Assembly: GCA_022241605.1 (NCBI GenBank)
Contig: JAKOMQ010000008.1
Coordinates: 62,001 to 126,000, forward strand
Direction: 5' to 3'
Source of the DNA: Aquimonas sp.
GTDB taxonomy: Bacteria; Pseudomonadota; Gammaproteobacteria; Xanthomonadales; Xanthomonadaceae
Length of the DNA stretch: 64,000 bases
A program made the position numbers and the translations under genes. Shown piece by piece: positions 53,169 through 61,836 of the stretch. The notes under the pieces are model-generated. The model was not told the origin of the DNA, did no database searches, and worked only from the letters and a program-made list of their open reading frames with translations. Each line of letters opens with the position of its first letter. The stretch's first letter is position 1.

Positions 53169-55918
53169 GCACTACCGGGGCCGACCCGGCGGAGCAGGCG
53201 GCCGCCCACCCTGCGCCTGCGGGCGACCTGTCAGCGCTTGAGGCGCTGTACCACGAAGCGCTGAGCGTGCCGCTCGCCGCACGCGCCGAGTGGGTCGCCG
53301 CGCGCCTCGGCCACGATCCGGCCCAGGGCCGCCTGCTGCTGCGCATGCTTGCGCATGCCGAGGACGAAACGACGGGTCTCTCCAAGGCCATCCACAGCGT
53401 GGTGCGCGAGACCTCGGCTCCGCGCGACAGGTCCGGCGAGCGGATCGGCCGCTATCGCCTGATCGCGCGCATACGCCATGGCGGCATGGCCGAGATCTAC
53501 CGGGCCGCGCGCGACGACGGTGAGTTCGATCATGAGGTCGCGCTCAAGATCGCTCGCAGCGATCTCGCCAGCCCCGACCTCAGCACCCTGTTCGCCGCCG
53601 AGCGCGCGCTGCTGGCGCGGCTCAAGCATCCGAACATCATCGAGATCTTCGACGGCGGCACCACGCCCACGGGTGAAGCCTGGTTCGTCATGTCGCTGCT
53701 CGACGGCTTGCCCCTGCTCGCCGCGCTGGGTCAGCACACACTCGACAGCCATCAGGTGCTCGGCCATCTCATCGACCTGTGCGCCGCGGTCGGGCATGCC
53801 CATGGCCAGCTCATCGTCCACCGCGACATCAAGCCGGAGAACATCCTGCTCTGCCGTGCCGGCGACGGCCTGAGCCTCAGGCTGCTGGATTTCGGCATCG
53901 CCGCGCAGCTGGCCGGCGGCGTCCATGTCACGCGCGGATCCGACAGCGAGAAACCGGGCTGGCACAGCCCCGGCTACGCCGCGCCGGAGACCCGGGCGGG
54001 CCGGCCTAGCGGCGCCGCAACCGACATCTACTCGATCGGCCGCGTGGTGCTCGACTGCATCGACCAGGTTGCTCCCCGCTTTCGCGAAGAGCTGCGGGCG
54101 ATTGGCGAGAAAGCCAGCCGCGAAGATCCCGCCGAACGCTATGCCAGCGCCTCCAGCCTGGCCGAAGACCTCGAACGCATGCGCCGGCGCGAGCCCATTT
54201 CGCTGTTCCGGCATCGCCGCCTGCATGTGATCGGCCGCGCGCTCGAACGTCATCGCTGGGCGACGGCCGCGGGTCTGGTGCTGGTGCTGGCTGGCGGAAC
54301 CTGGGCGGTGCGGGAATCCCAGCTGCGCACGGAAGCACTGCAGGCGACCGTACGCGCGGAAGCCGAACGCGACCGCGCGGCAGCCATGCGCGACTTCCTT
54401 CTGAACATTTTCGACAGCGGCAATCCCGCGCTGAATCGCGGTGAGGAGCCTCGCGTTTCGGAACTGGTGGTCGACCAGCTGGATCGCCTGCAGGGCGCGC
54501 AGAACCTCGACCCTGCCTCGCACTACCAGCTGCTGCGCAGCTTCGCCAGCCTGCTGCTGCAGCTGGACCGCCGCGCGCTGGCCGAGCGAGCATTCGTGCA
54601 GGCACAGGACCTCGCCGCGGCGCAGTTCGGTCAAGGAAGCACGCCCTGGATCGCCGTGCTCGCACGACGCGGCCAGCTGGCCAGCCGAGATGCACGCTTC
54701 GAGGATGCCGAAAACCTGTTCCAACAGGCCAGTACCGCGCTGGATGCGCTGCCGCTGTCGGTTGAGGCCGCGCGCGAGGGCTCGGTTCTGTACTCCTCGT
54801 GGGGGGCGCACGCCCAGCGCCAGGGCAGGCTGGAAGAGGCCGAACGCCTGATCCGCATGGGCCTCGGCTACAAACCGATGCTGAAGGCGGCCGGCGACGC
54901 GGCCGGCGACGACACCTCGATGCGGGTCACCCTGGGCGCCATTCTGAGCGCGCGCGGTGATCTGGCCGGCGCACTGGAGACCTTCGAGGCCGCCTACCAG
55001 GACCACCTCGCCGCGGGGCGCAGCCAGACGCTGGAGCATCTCGCCCTGCTCGGCTGGCTTGGTATCAGCTTTGATCGCAGCGGCCGCGGCGCGGAGGCGG
55101 AGCCCTATCTGGTCGAAGCCGTCGAGCTGGCCGAAAAACTCTTCCCGGAGGCGAACAGTCGTCTCAGCGGCGCGTACGCCAATCTGGGTCGGCTGTATCT
55201 CAACCAAGGGCGCCTGGGCGAGGCGCGTCCCCTGCTGATCCAGTCGCTGGCGGTGTCGGAGGCTGCGGGCGACGGCGGCACACCCAACCACGCGCTGCGC
55301 CTGAACGCGCTCGGGCTGCTCGCGCTTGAGGCCGAGCAGTTCGGCGAGGCTGTCGCCTACCTGGAGCAGGCCCTGCAGCTGTCGCAGGCCACGCTCGGCG
55401 ATGGCCACCCGCGCACGCAAGCGACGCGCTTGGCGCTGTTGACCGCGCGCGTGGAATCGGGCGGTCGCGTGGCGCTGACGCGCGAGTTCGATGCACTGCT
55501 GGCGGTCACCGCGGACGCTCCGTTCCGCATCGAGCTGCTGCTGCTTGCGACCCGCGTGGCCGCCGAAGCGGGCGACACGGAGCGCGCCCAAACCCTTCAG
55601 CAAGAAGCGGCCCCACGCCTGGCCGCGCTCGAAGCGGACGCGCCCGAGACACCGCACCGACGCTGGCTTCAGGCGCAGACACAGCTCGCCCTGGGCCAGG
55701 CCGACACCGCCCGCGACGGCTTCCTGACGGCTGCCGCCCACTACCAGAGCTCGGGCCGGAACCTGCACCCGGGCCGCGGCAGGGCGCTGCTGCGGGCTGC
55801 TCTGCTGCACCCGCCCGGCAGCGCCGAACGCATTCTGCTTGGCGACGAGGCGCGGGCCCTGCTCGCGGCACAACTGCTGCCTCCAGCGCCTTCACTGGCC
55901 CTGCTCGAAACGCTCTGA
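53165..55918 (+). CDS. Transmembrane serine/threonine protein kinase with C-terminal TPR domain
   Basis: RYRLIARIRHGGMAEIYRA, HRDIKPENILL, LDFGIAA, TM WATAAGLVLVLAGGTWAV, then multiple TPRs. Confidence 0.93.
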   Translation: MSTTGADPAEQAAAHPAPAGDLSALEALYHEALSVPLAARAEWVAARLGHDPAQGRLLLRMLAHAEDETTGLSKAIHSVVRETSAPRDRSGERIGRYRLIARIRHGGMAEIYRAARDDGEFDHEVALKIARSDLASPDLSTLFAAERALLARLKHPNIIEIFDGGTTPTGEAWFVMSLLDGLPLLAALGQHTLDSHQVLGHLIDLCAAVGHAHGQLIVHRDIKPENILLCRAGDGLSLRLLDFGIAAQLAGGVHVTRGSDSEKPGWHSPGYAAPETRAGRPSGAATDIYSIGRVVLDCIDQVAPRFREELRAIGEKASREDPAERYASASSLAEDLERMRRREPISLFRHRRLHVIGRALERHRWATAAGLVLVLAGGTWAVRESQLRTEALQATVRAEAERDRAAAMRDFLLNIFDSGNPALNRGEEPRVSELVVDQLDRLQGAQNLDPASHYQLLRSFASLLLQLDRRALAERAFVQAQDLAAAQFGQGSTPWIAVLARRGQLASRDARFEDAENLFQQASTALDALPLSVEAAREGSVLYSSWGAHAQRQGRLEEAERLIRMGLGYKPMLKAAGDAAGDDTSMRVTLGAILSARGDLAGALETFEAAYQDHLAAGRSQTLEHLALLGWLGISFDRSGRGAEAEPYLVEAVELAEKLFPEANSRLSGAYANLGRLYLNQGRLGEARPLLIQSLAVSEAAGDGGTPNHALRLNALGLLALEAEQFGEAVAYLEQALQLSQATLGDGHPRTQATRLALLTARVESGGRVALTREFDALLAVTADAPFRIELLLLATRVAAEAGDTERAQTLQQEAAPRLAALEADAPETPHRRWLQAQTQLALGQADTARDGFLTAAAHYQSSGRNLHPGRGRALLRAALLHPPGSAERILLGDEARALLAAQLLPPAPSLALLETL

Positions 55919-56831
55919 GCGTCGGCCGGTGCGCCCGCGAGCGCGCCTCGTCTGCGCAGGCCGAAAGCGCGGCTGCGGCGAGAGCAACGGACCCGAATCG
56001 CCGGCACAGATCCGGGCGCACACCGCCAGAATCGAACTGGCCCCGGAAGCCGGTAGGGGCGTGTGCATTCTCAGCGTCACCGGGAGATTCGAAGATCTCG
56101 GCTCTGCGGTCAGCGGCGCCGGTGACATCAACGGCGATGGCATTGACGACCTCATCGTTGGCGCCCCCGGCACCTCCGGTCAAAACGGCGCTGCACAGGT
56201 CGTGTTCGGCGCCATCGGCGAGCAGCCCATCGACATGCTTGCGTCCTCCCGCCTTTTCGGTGGGCTGGATGGCCGCAACGGCTTCAGCGTATGGCCCGAC
56301 TTCTATGAGAATTTCTTCGGCAATGCGGTCAGTCGACTCGGCGACTTCAGCGGCGTCGGCGTGGATGACATCGTCATCGGCGCGCGCAGCAGCAACCAGC
56401 AACCCGGCAGACCGGGCCGCGCGATCGTAGTGTTCGGCGGCCTCACCGGTCCGGGCGAAGTGCCCGTGGCGGGCCTGTCGCAGACGGCGCTGGATTTCGG
56501 CGACGTAGTGCTCGGCCAGACCTCAGCGGCACAGACCATCACGCTGACCAACACCGGCTGCCTGCACGCCCTCGAACTCGGCGCACTCGCGCTGAGCGGC
56601 GCCCATGCCGGCGACTTCAGCGTGAGCAACGACAGTTGCTCGAATCGGACACTGACGCAGGGCGCGACCTGCAGTTTCCAGATCACGCTCAGCCCGAGCG
56701 CGCCGGGTATGCGCAGCGCAGTGGTGGACATCCCGTCCAACGCGCCCTCGGGGCCCGACGTGGTGACGCTGGACGGCGTGGGCGAAGCCCTCGCCGATGC
56801 GGTGTTCAGCGATGGCTTCGAGGGCGATTGA
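55839..56831 (+). CDS. FG-GAP repeat / choice-of-anchor-D-like protein, possibly N-terminally truncated
   Basis: GDINGDGIDDLIVGAPG and GDFSGVGVDDIVIGARS FG-GAP repeats; LDFGDVVLGQTSAAQTITLTNTG; C-term VFSDGFEGD. Start uncertain: the upstream part overlaps the kinase end and looks non-native. Confidence 0.6.
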   Translation: MATRRGPCSRHNCCLQRLHWPCSKRSERRPVRPRARLVCAGRKRGCGESNGPESPAQIRAHTARIELAPEAGRGVCILSVTGRFEDLGSAVSGAGDINGDGIDDLIVGAPGTSGQNGAAQVVFGAIGEQPIDMLASSRLFGGLDGRNGFSVWPDFYENFFGNAVSRLGDFSGVGVDDIVIGARSSNQQPGRPGRAIVVFGGLTGPGEVPVAGLSQTALDFGDVVLGQTSAAQTITLTNTGCLHALELGALALSGAHAGDFSVSNDSCSNRTLTQGATCSFQITLSPSAPGMRSAVVDIPSNAPSGPDVVTLDGVGEALADAVFSDGFEGD

Positions 56832-57218
56832 TCGCGGAGCTGCGAAGCCTTCGTGGACGATGCCGAAGCCCTTTTCGGGACTCGTCCCGAGAGCAAGTGC
56901 CACCGGCTCAGGGGCTTGGGCAGCAACCCGAGCCCCGGGGCGTCAGCGGCCCGAGTGGATAAAGGTCCGATGTCGGGGCCCAACGGATCCCTGCCGCCCA
57001 GACTAACGTCACCCTGACGCCCTCAGTCACGCCGCTGGCAGCGCGGCGAGCGGGCGCGGCGAGCGGGCGCCCGGCCGCGATCACTTCGCGTCGCTTTTTG
57101 CGCCTTTACTCGAAAGGGTCGATTCGCCGACTCTTCAATGGCGCACGCCCAGGCGTCCAGCACGGCCGGCCACCCCGATGCGGAGCCTTGCGCGCTCTCG
57201 ATCCAGCAAGGAACCCGA

Positions 57219-60200
57219 ATGCACCCGACTCCCTGTCGTCCGAACCGCCATCCACGTCCGGCCACGCCATCGGGAGCTGCGCTGTGTGCGCTCGCGATCC
57301 TGATCGCAGCCCCGCTGCCTCAACTGGCGCACGCGGCCACCCTCACGGTCACCTCGACCGCTGCGGATCGCGGCAGCTTCACCGAGCTGCAGTGCCTGCC
57401 GCCGGGCAGCGACGTGGATCCAGGTCCGGGCGCGGCCACCGGCACCGGCGGCGCCACTCTGGCTGCGGCGATGGCCGATGGGGTGGTCACCCTGCGCGAG
57501 GCGATCTGCGTCGCCAACAACACGCCCGAGCCGGACGTGATCGTGCTGTCGCCGGCGACCTACACATTGAGCGTGGCCGACAACTACTGGTACGGCCCGA
57601 ACGCGCTGCCGCCGATCGCCGATGACATCACGATCGAGGGCAATGGTGCGGTGATCCGCCGCAATCCGGCCAACAGCGATGCCGTGCTGAGCCAGCGATT
57701 CCGCTTTTTCTTCGTCCCGCGCAAGACCCTGACCGATGGCATTGCGATCCGCGGCGGCGTCGACCGTGGCCGGCTGGTCCTGAGGGACCTCACCCTGCTC
57801 CAAGGCCTCGCCCAAGGCGGCTCGGGCGAAACGGGCGGCGGCGGCGCGGGAATGGGCGGGGCGATCTTCAATCAGGGGCGGGTCGACCTTGAGCGGGTCT
57901 CCTTCATCGGCAACACCGCACGCGGGGGTGCCTCGGGACCCGGAATCCTCGTCAACACCGGTCGCGGCGGCGGCATGGGCCAGAATGGTCCGGCCGGCGG
58001 TGGCTTCGGGCCGGGCCAGTTCGGTGGCGCCCTTGGCGGGACGTCCCTGTTCCAGCCTGGCGTCGGAATCGACACCCTCACGTATGGCTGCGGTGGCGGC
58101 GCAGGTTTTGGGCTTGGCGCCGGTGGCAATGCCTCCGTGCGGGAGCTCGTGCCGGGAGCGACCATGGTCTTCGGCGGCTCGGGCGGCGGGCTCGGCAATG
58201 TGGGCGGTTCGGTCACAACGTTTTGCGCCTTCGACGATCTGACCGTGTGCTCGGGCAAAGGCCGCGACGGCGGTGGCGGTGGCGTCGGCGGCGCCAACTC
58301 CACCGATGGCAGCGGCGCCGGCGGTGGCTTCGGGGGTGCCGGCAGCACGGCGACCACCTGCGGCGGTGGCGGCGGGGTTGGCGGTGGCGGTGGAGAGGGA
58401 AGATTCAACGCCGACTTCATCGGCGGCGCCGGCGGATTCGGTGGCGGCGGAGGCAGCACATTCGCGGGCACGACCACCCCCGCCACGCCCTTCGTTGGGG
58501 GCGACGGAGGCTTCGGCGGAGGCGGCGGTGCCGGTTATCACCCCAGCGAGCCGCTGTTTGGTCGGGGCGGTTTCGGTGGTGGCGATGGAGGCAACATCGG
58601 GGGAGGCTTCCCCAGCGGCGGCGGCGGCGCCGGAATGGGCGGCGCGCTGTTCAACCACGGCGGCGAGGTGATCGCCAGCAACACCTCATGGAGCGGCAAC
58701 AGCGCTGTCGGCGGTGCGGCGATCGTGGCGCGCTCGGCGGCGCCGGGCGCCGGCATGGGCGGCGCGATCTTCAATCTGGATGGCATCCTGGACATCCGTT
58801 TCTGCACGCTGTCCGGCAACCGCGTCTCTCGGGAAGTGCCCAATGTGTTCGAGGACCCGGCCCCCGCTGGCGGCGCGATCTACAACCGCGTGCAGAACCC
58901 CGCGATCTACGGTTTCGCGCCGAGTGTGTCCATTCGCGCCTCGATCCTGGCGAACTCGCTGGATGAGGACGATCTGCCAATCTCCGACTGCAACCACTCC
59001 GCGCATCCCGACGCTGGCCTCAGCTCACAGCTTGCGGTTTCGGAACAGAATCTGTTCGAAAGCTCTTCCACCATCGCCAACTCACCGGTCGCACACAGCG
59101 CCTGCGCGCTGGGTACCGGCAGTGTGCTGGGCGATCCGCAGCTTCTCCCCATCGCCAACAACGGCGGCCTGACCGAGACGATGGCGCTGGACCTCGGCAG
59201 CCCGGCCATCGATGCCGCCAGCACCTGCACGCAGCCTGCGACCGACCAGCGCGGCGTGCCGCGGCCACAGGGCGCCGCCTGCGACGCCGGCGCGTTCGAG
59301 CGCGAGCTTCTCTTGTGTCCGGCGGGCGGCGTTCTCCACGTCGACGCCCAGGCCGCCAGCGGCGGCGATGGCCTGAGCTGGGCCACGGCTTTCGCCGACC
59401 TGCAGGACGCACTGGCCGTGGTGGACGCCTGCGAGGTCTGGGTGGCGGCCGGCGTCTACCGGCCCACCGCGGACTCCAGCGAGCGCAGCGCCAGCTTCGT
59501 CCTCAAGAACGGCGTGGCCGTCTACGGCGGCTTCGCTGGCACGGAAACCGCCCGTGATCAGCGCGACCCGCTGGTGAACCTGAGCGTGCTCTCCGGCGAC
59601 ATCGACAACAACGACAGCACCGACGCGAACGGTGTCGTGGTCAGCGCAGACGACATCGTCGGCGCCAACAGCCATCACGTCATCGTGGGCGACGCCATCG
59701 ATGCCACGGCCATCTTCGACGGCTTCACCATCACCGCCGGGCTGGCCGACGGGGCCGCCACCGCCGATAGGCGCGGCGCCGGCATGACGCTCGCGAACGC
59801 CAGCCCCTTGCTCAGCCGGATCGACTTCGTCGGAAACCGCGCTGCTTCGTCGGGCGCTGGCCTGTACAGCAGCGGCACCGGCACCAGCCCTACCCTGAGC
59901 CACGTCCGTTTTCGTTCGAACGTCTCCGGGGCGACCGGGGGCGGGTACTTCAACCAGTCCGGCAACCCCGCGCTGAGCGATGTGGAATTCAGCAGCAATC
60001 GCGCCGCCAACGGCGGTGGCATGCTGAGCCAGCTGGGTGCCCCAACCCTGAACAATGTCAGCTTCATCAACAATCGGGCCGTCTCGGGCATGGGCGGTGG
60101 GATGGCGAACAATTTCTCCGACCCCGTGCTGACCAACGTCAGCTTCATCGGCAATTCCGCCCAGGCAGGCGGCGGTGGGATGCGGATCGATCGGGGCAAC

Positions 60201-61700
60201 CCGGTGCTGACCAATGTCAGCTTCATCGGCAACCTTGCCTCGTCCGGCGGCGGGATGCGGCTTGATCAGGGCAACCCAGTCCTCACCAACCTCAGCTTCA
60301 GCGGCAATCGCGCCACGGGCGAGGGCGGCGGCGGCGGGTTGCTGAGCTTCCGGGTGCTGCAGCCGCCCGGCGCCACCTTGCTGCGCAATGCGGTGTTCTG
60401 GAACAACCAGGACAACAGCGGCACCGGCACGCAGACGGCATCGTTCCGTTATGTCAGCTTGGACGATGGGGTGCCCGGCATCGCCTACAGCTTGGTGCAG
60501 GGCTGCAATCCGGGCGGTGGCTGGGTCAACGCCTGCGGTGTCGACCGCGGCAACAACCTGGCCGACGCCGACCCCGTGTTCGTTGCCCTGCCCGATCCCG
60601 CGACGGCGCCCAGCGCAAGTGGCGACCTGCGTCTTCGGGCGCGCTCGCCGGCGGTCAATACCGGCAACAGCAGCCTCAACGCTACGGACCTCGACCTCGC
60701 AGGCAACGCCCGCGTGTTTGGCGGCACCATCGATCTGGGTGCGTTTGAAACGCCGTATCTGGGCATCAGCCTGAGCGCGGCCGGCGGCGGCTCCGGCAGC
60801 GCGGGCCTGGTGTCCCCGCTGCCCGGGCGATTCGATGCTGGCGAGGACGTGACGGTGTCCGCCACGCCAGCCGCGGATTCCGACTTCGCCGGCTGGAGCG
60901 GCGATCTCACCGCTTCGGCGAATCCGCTGACGTTCGCCATCAGCGGCGACACGACGCTGATCGCAAACTTCGCGCTCAAGACCTACGTGGTCACCGCCAG
61001 CAGCAGCGGCCAGGGCGGCATCACCCCGGCCAGCCAAAGCGTGGTCATCGGCGGGACGGCCAGCTTCGCCGTGACACCCGCTGTCGGCTGGGCACTCGAC
61101 AGCGTCAGCGGCGACACCTGCACGCCGGCCGATCAGGGCTCAGGCAGCTGGACCGCCGCGGGCATCAGCCAGCCCTGCGCGGTGCTGGCGGAATTCGTGC
61201 CGGTGTCCGCCGACCTGCAGGTCGCCAAGGACGCCGGCGTCGACTCGGCACTCAACGGCCAGGTGCTGGTCTATGCGATCACCGTGGCCAATGCCGGCCC
61301 GGCCGCGGTGACCGGTGCCCAGCTTGCCGACACCCTGCCGGCCACCCTGGTAGACGCCGAGTGGGCCTGTCTGCCGGCCGCGTCCAACGTGCCCTGCCCG
61401 CCCGCGCCCTTCGACGCCGGCAGCGGCAACCTCTACGCCGAGATCGACCTGCCGGCCGACGGCTTCCTGCGCTATGACCTTTCCGCGCGGGTCCAAGCTG
61501 CCGCAGGAACCGTGGTGGCGAACACGGCCACGGTGACTCCGCCTGCGGGCATCGACGAGCTCGACCCGTCCAACAACAGCGCCAGCGACAGCCTTCAAGT
61601 CGTGCCGGTCGGAATGTTCGGCAACGGTTTCGAGGCCGGGCCCAGCCCGCTTACCGTGCCGGCGGCGGCCAAAGCGCAGCGGGAGGCTTCCGGGAGGTAG
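57219..61700 (+). CDS. Large secreted parallel beta-helix protein (choice-of-anchor-Q-like) with InlB-like and DUF11-like C-terminal domains
   Basis: Signal peptide MHPTPCRPNRHPRPATPSGAALCALAILIAAPLPQLAHA; Gly-rich section; repeated (N/D)PVLTNVSFIGN rungs; AGEDVTVSATPAADSDFAGWSGDL; DLQVAKDAGVDSALNGQVLVYAITVANAGP; C-term MFGNGFEAG. Confidence 0.85.
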   Translation: MHPTPCRPNRHPRPATPSGAALCALAILIAAPLPQLAHAATLTVTSTAADRGSFTELQCLPPGSDVDPGPGAATGTGGATLAAAMADGVVTLREAICVANNTPEPDVIVLSPATYTLSVADNYWYGPNALPPIADDITIEGNGAVIRRNPANSDAVLSQRFRFFFVPRKTLTDGIAIRGGVDRGRLVLRDLTLLQGLAQGGSGETGGGGAGMGGAIFNQGRVDLERVSFIGNTARGGASGPGILVNTGRGGGMGQNGPAGGGFGPGQFGGALGGTSLFQPGVGIDTLTYGCGGGAGFGLGAGGNASVRELVPGATMVFGGSGGGLGNVGGSVTTFCAFDDLTVCSGKGRDGGGGGVGGANSTDGSGAGGGFGGAGSTATTCGGGGGVGGGGGEGRFNADFIGGAGGFGGGGGSTFAGTTTPATPFVGGDGGFGGGGGAGYHPSEPLFGRGGFGGGDGGNIGGGFPSGGGGAGMGGALFNHGGEVIASNTSWSGNSAVGGAAIVARSAAPGAGMGGAIFNLDGILDIRFCTLSGNRVSREVPNVFEDPAPAGGAIYNRVQNPAIYGFAPSVSIRASILANSLDEDDLPISDCNHSAHPDAGLSSQLAVSEQNLFESSSTIANSPVAHSACALGTGSVLGDPQLLPIANNGGLTETMALDLGSPAIDAASTCTQPATDQRGVPRPQGAACDAGAFERELLLCPAGGVLHVDAQAASGGDGLSWATAFADLQDALAVVDACEVWVAAGVYRPTADSSERSASFVLKNGVAVYGGFAGTETARDQRDPLVNLSVLSGDIDNNDSTDANGVVVSADDIVGANSHHVIVGDAIDATAIFDGFTITAGLADGAATADRRGAGMTLANASPLLSRIDFVGNRAASSGAGLYSSGTGTSPTLSHVRFRSNVSGATGGGYFNQSGNPALSDVEFSSNRAANGGGMLSQLGAPTLNNVSFINNRAVSGMGGGMANNFSDPVLTNVSFIGNSAQAGGGGMRIDRGNPVLTNVSFIGNLASSGGGMRLDQGNPVLTNLSFSGNRATGEGGGGGLLSFRVLQPPGATLLRNAVFWNNQDNSGTGTQTASFRYVSLDDGVPGIAYSLVQGCNPGGGWVNACGVDRGNNLADADPVFVALPDPATAPSASGDLRLRARSPAVNTGNSSLNATDLDLAGNARVFGGTIDLGAFETPYLGISLSAAGGGSGSAGLVSPLPGRFDAGEDVTVSATPAADSDFAGWSGDLTASANPLTFAISGDTTLIANFALKTYVVTASSSGQGGITPASQSVVIGGTASFAVTPAVGWALDSVSGDTCTPADQGSGSWTAAGISQPCAVLAEFVPVSADLQVAKDAGVDSALNGQVLVYAITVANAGPAAVTGAQLADTLPATLVDAEWACLPAASNVPCPPAPFDAGSGNLYAEIDLPADGFLRYDLSARVQAAAGTVVANTATVTPPAGIDELDPSNNSASDSLQVVPVGMFGNGFEAGPSPLTVPAAAKAQREASGR
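59802..60345 (+). repeat. ~25-aa beta-helix rung repeats
   Basis: SPLLSRIDFVGN / SPTLSHVRFRSN / NPALSDVEFSSN / APTLNNVSFINN / DPVLTNVSFIGN / NPVLTNVSFIGN / NPVLTNLSFSGN, each ending in a GGGM-like turn. Confidence 0.8.
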
Positions 61701-61836
61701 GTAAGGCGCGCCATCAGAGCCTGTGAATAACCCGGGCGCCGCGCAAGAGGCGATGGAGGCGCCTCTGCAGCACGTGGCGTCACGCCTTATGGCCCCAACC
61801 CGAACCAAGACATCCGGCGTGAGTCAGTGACGACCT

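Noticed and set aside
53231-55873. 880-aa minus-strand ORF
   Set aside because: Antisense to the Ser/Thr kinase-TPR gene.
57135-58658. 507-aa minus-strand Ala-rich ORF
   Set aside because: Antisense to the Gly-rich section of the beta-helix protein.
59082-61037. 651-aa minus-strand ORF
   Set aside because: Antisense to the beta-helix protein; no domain recognised.
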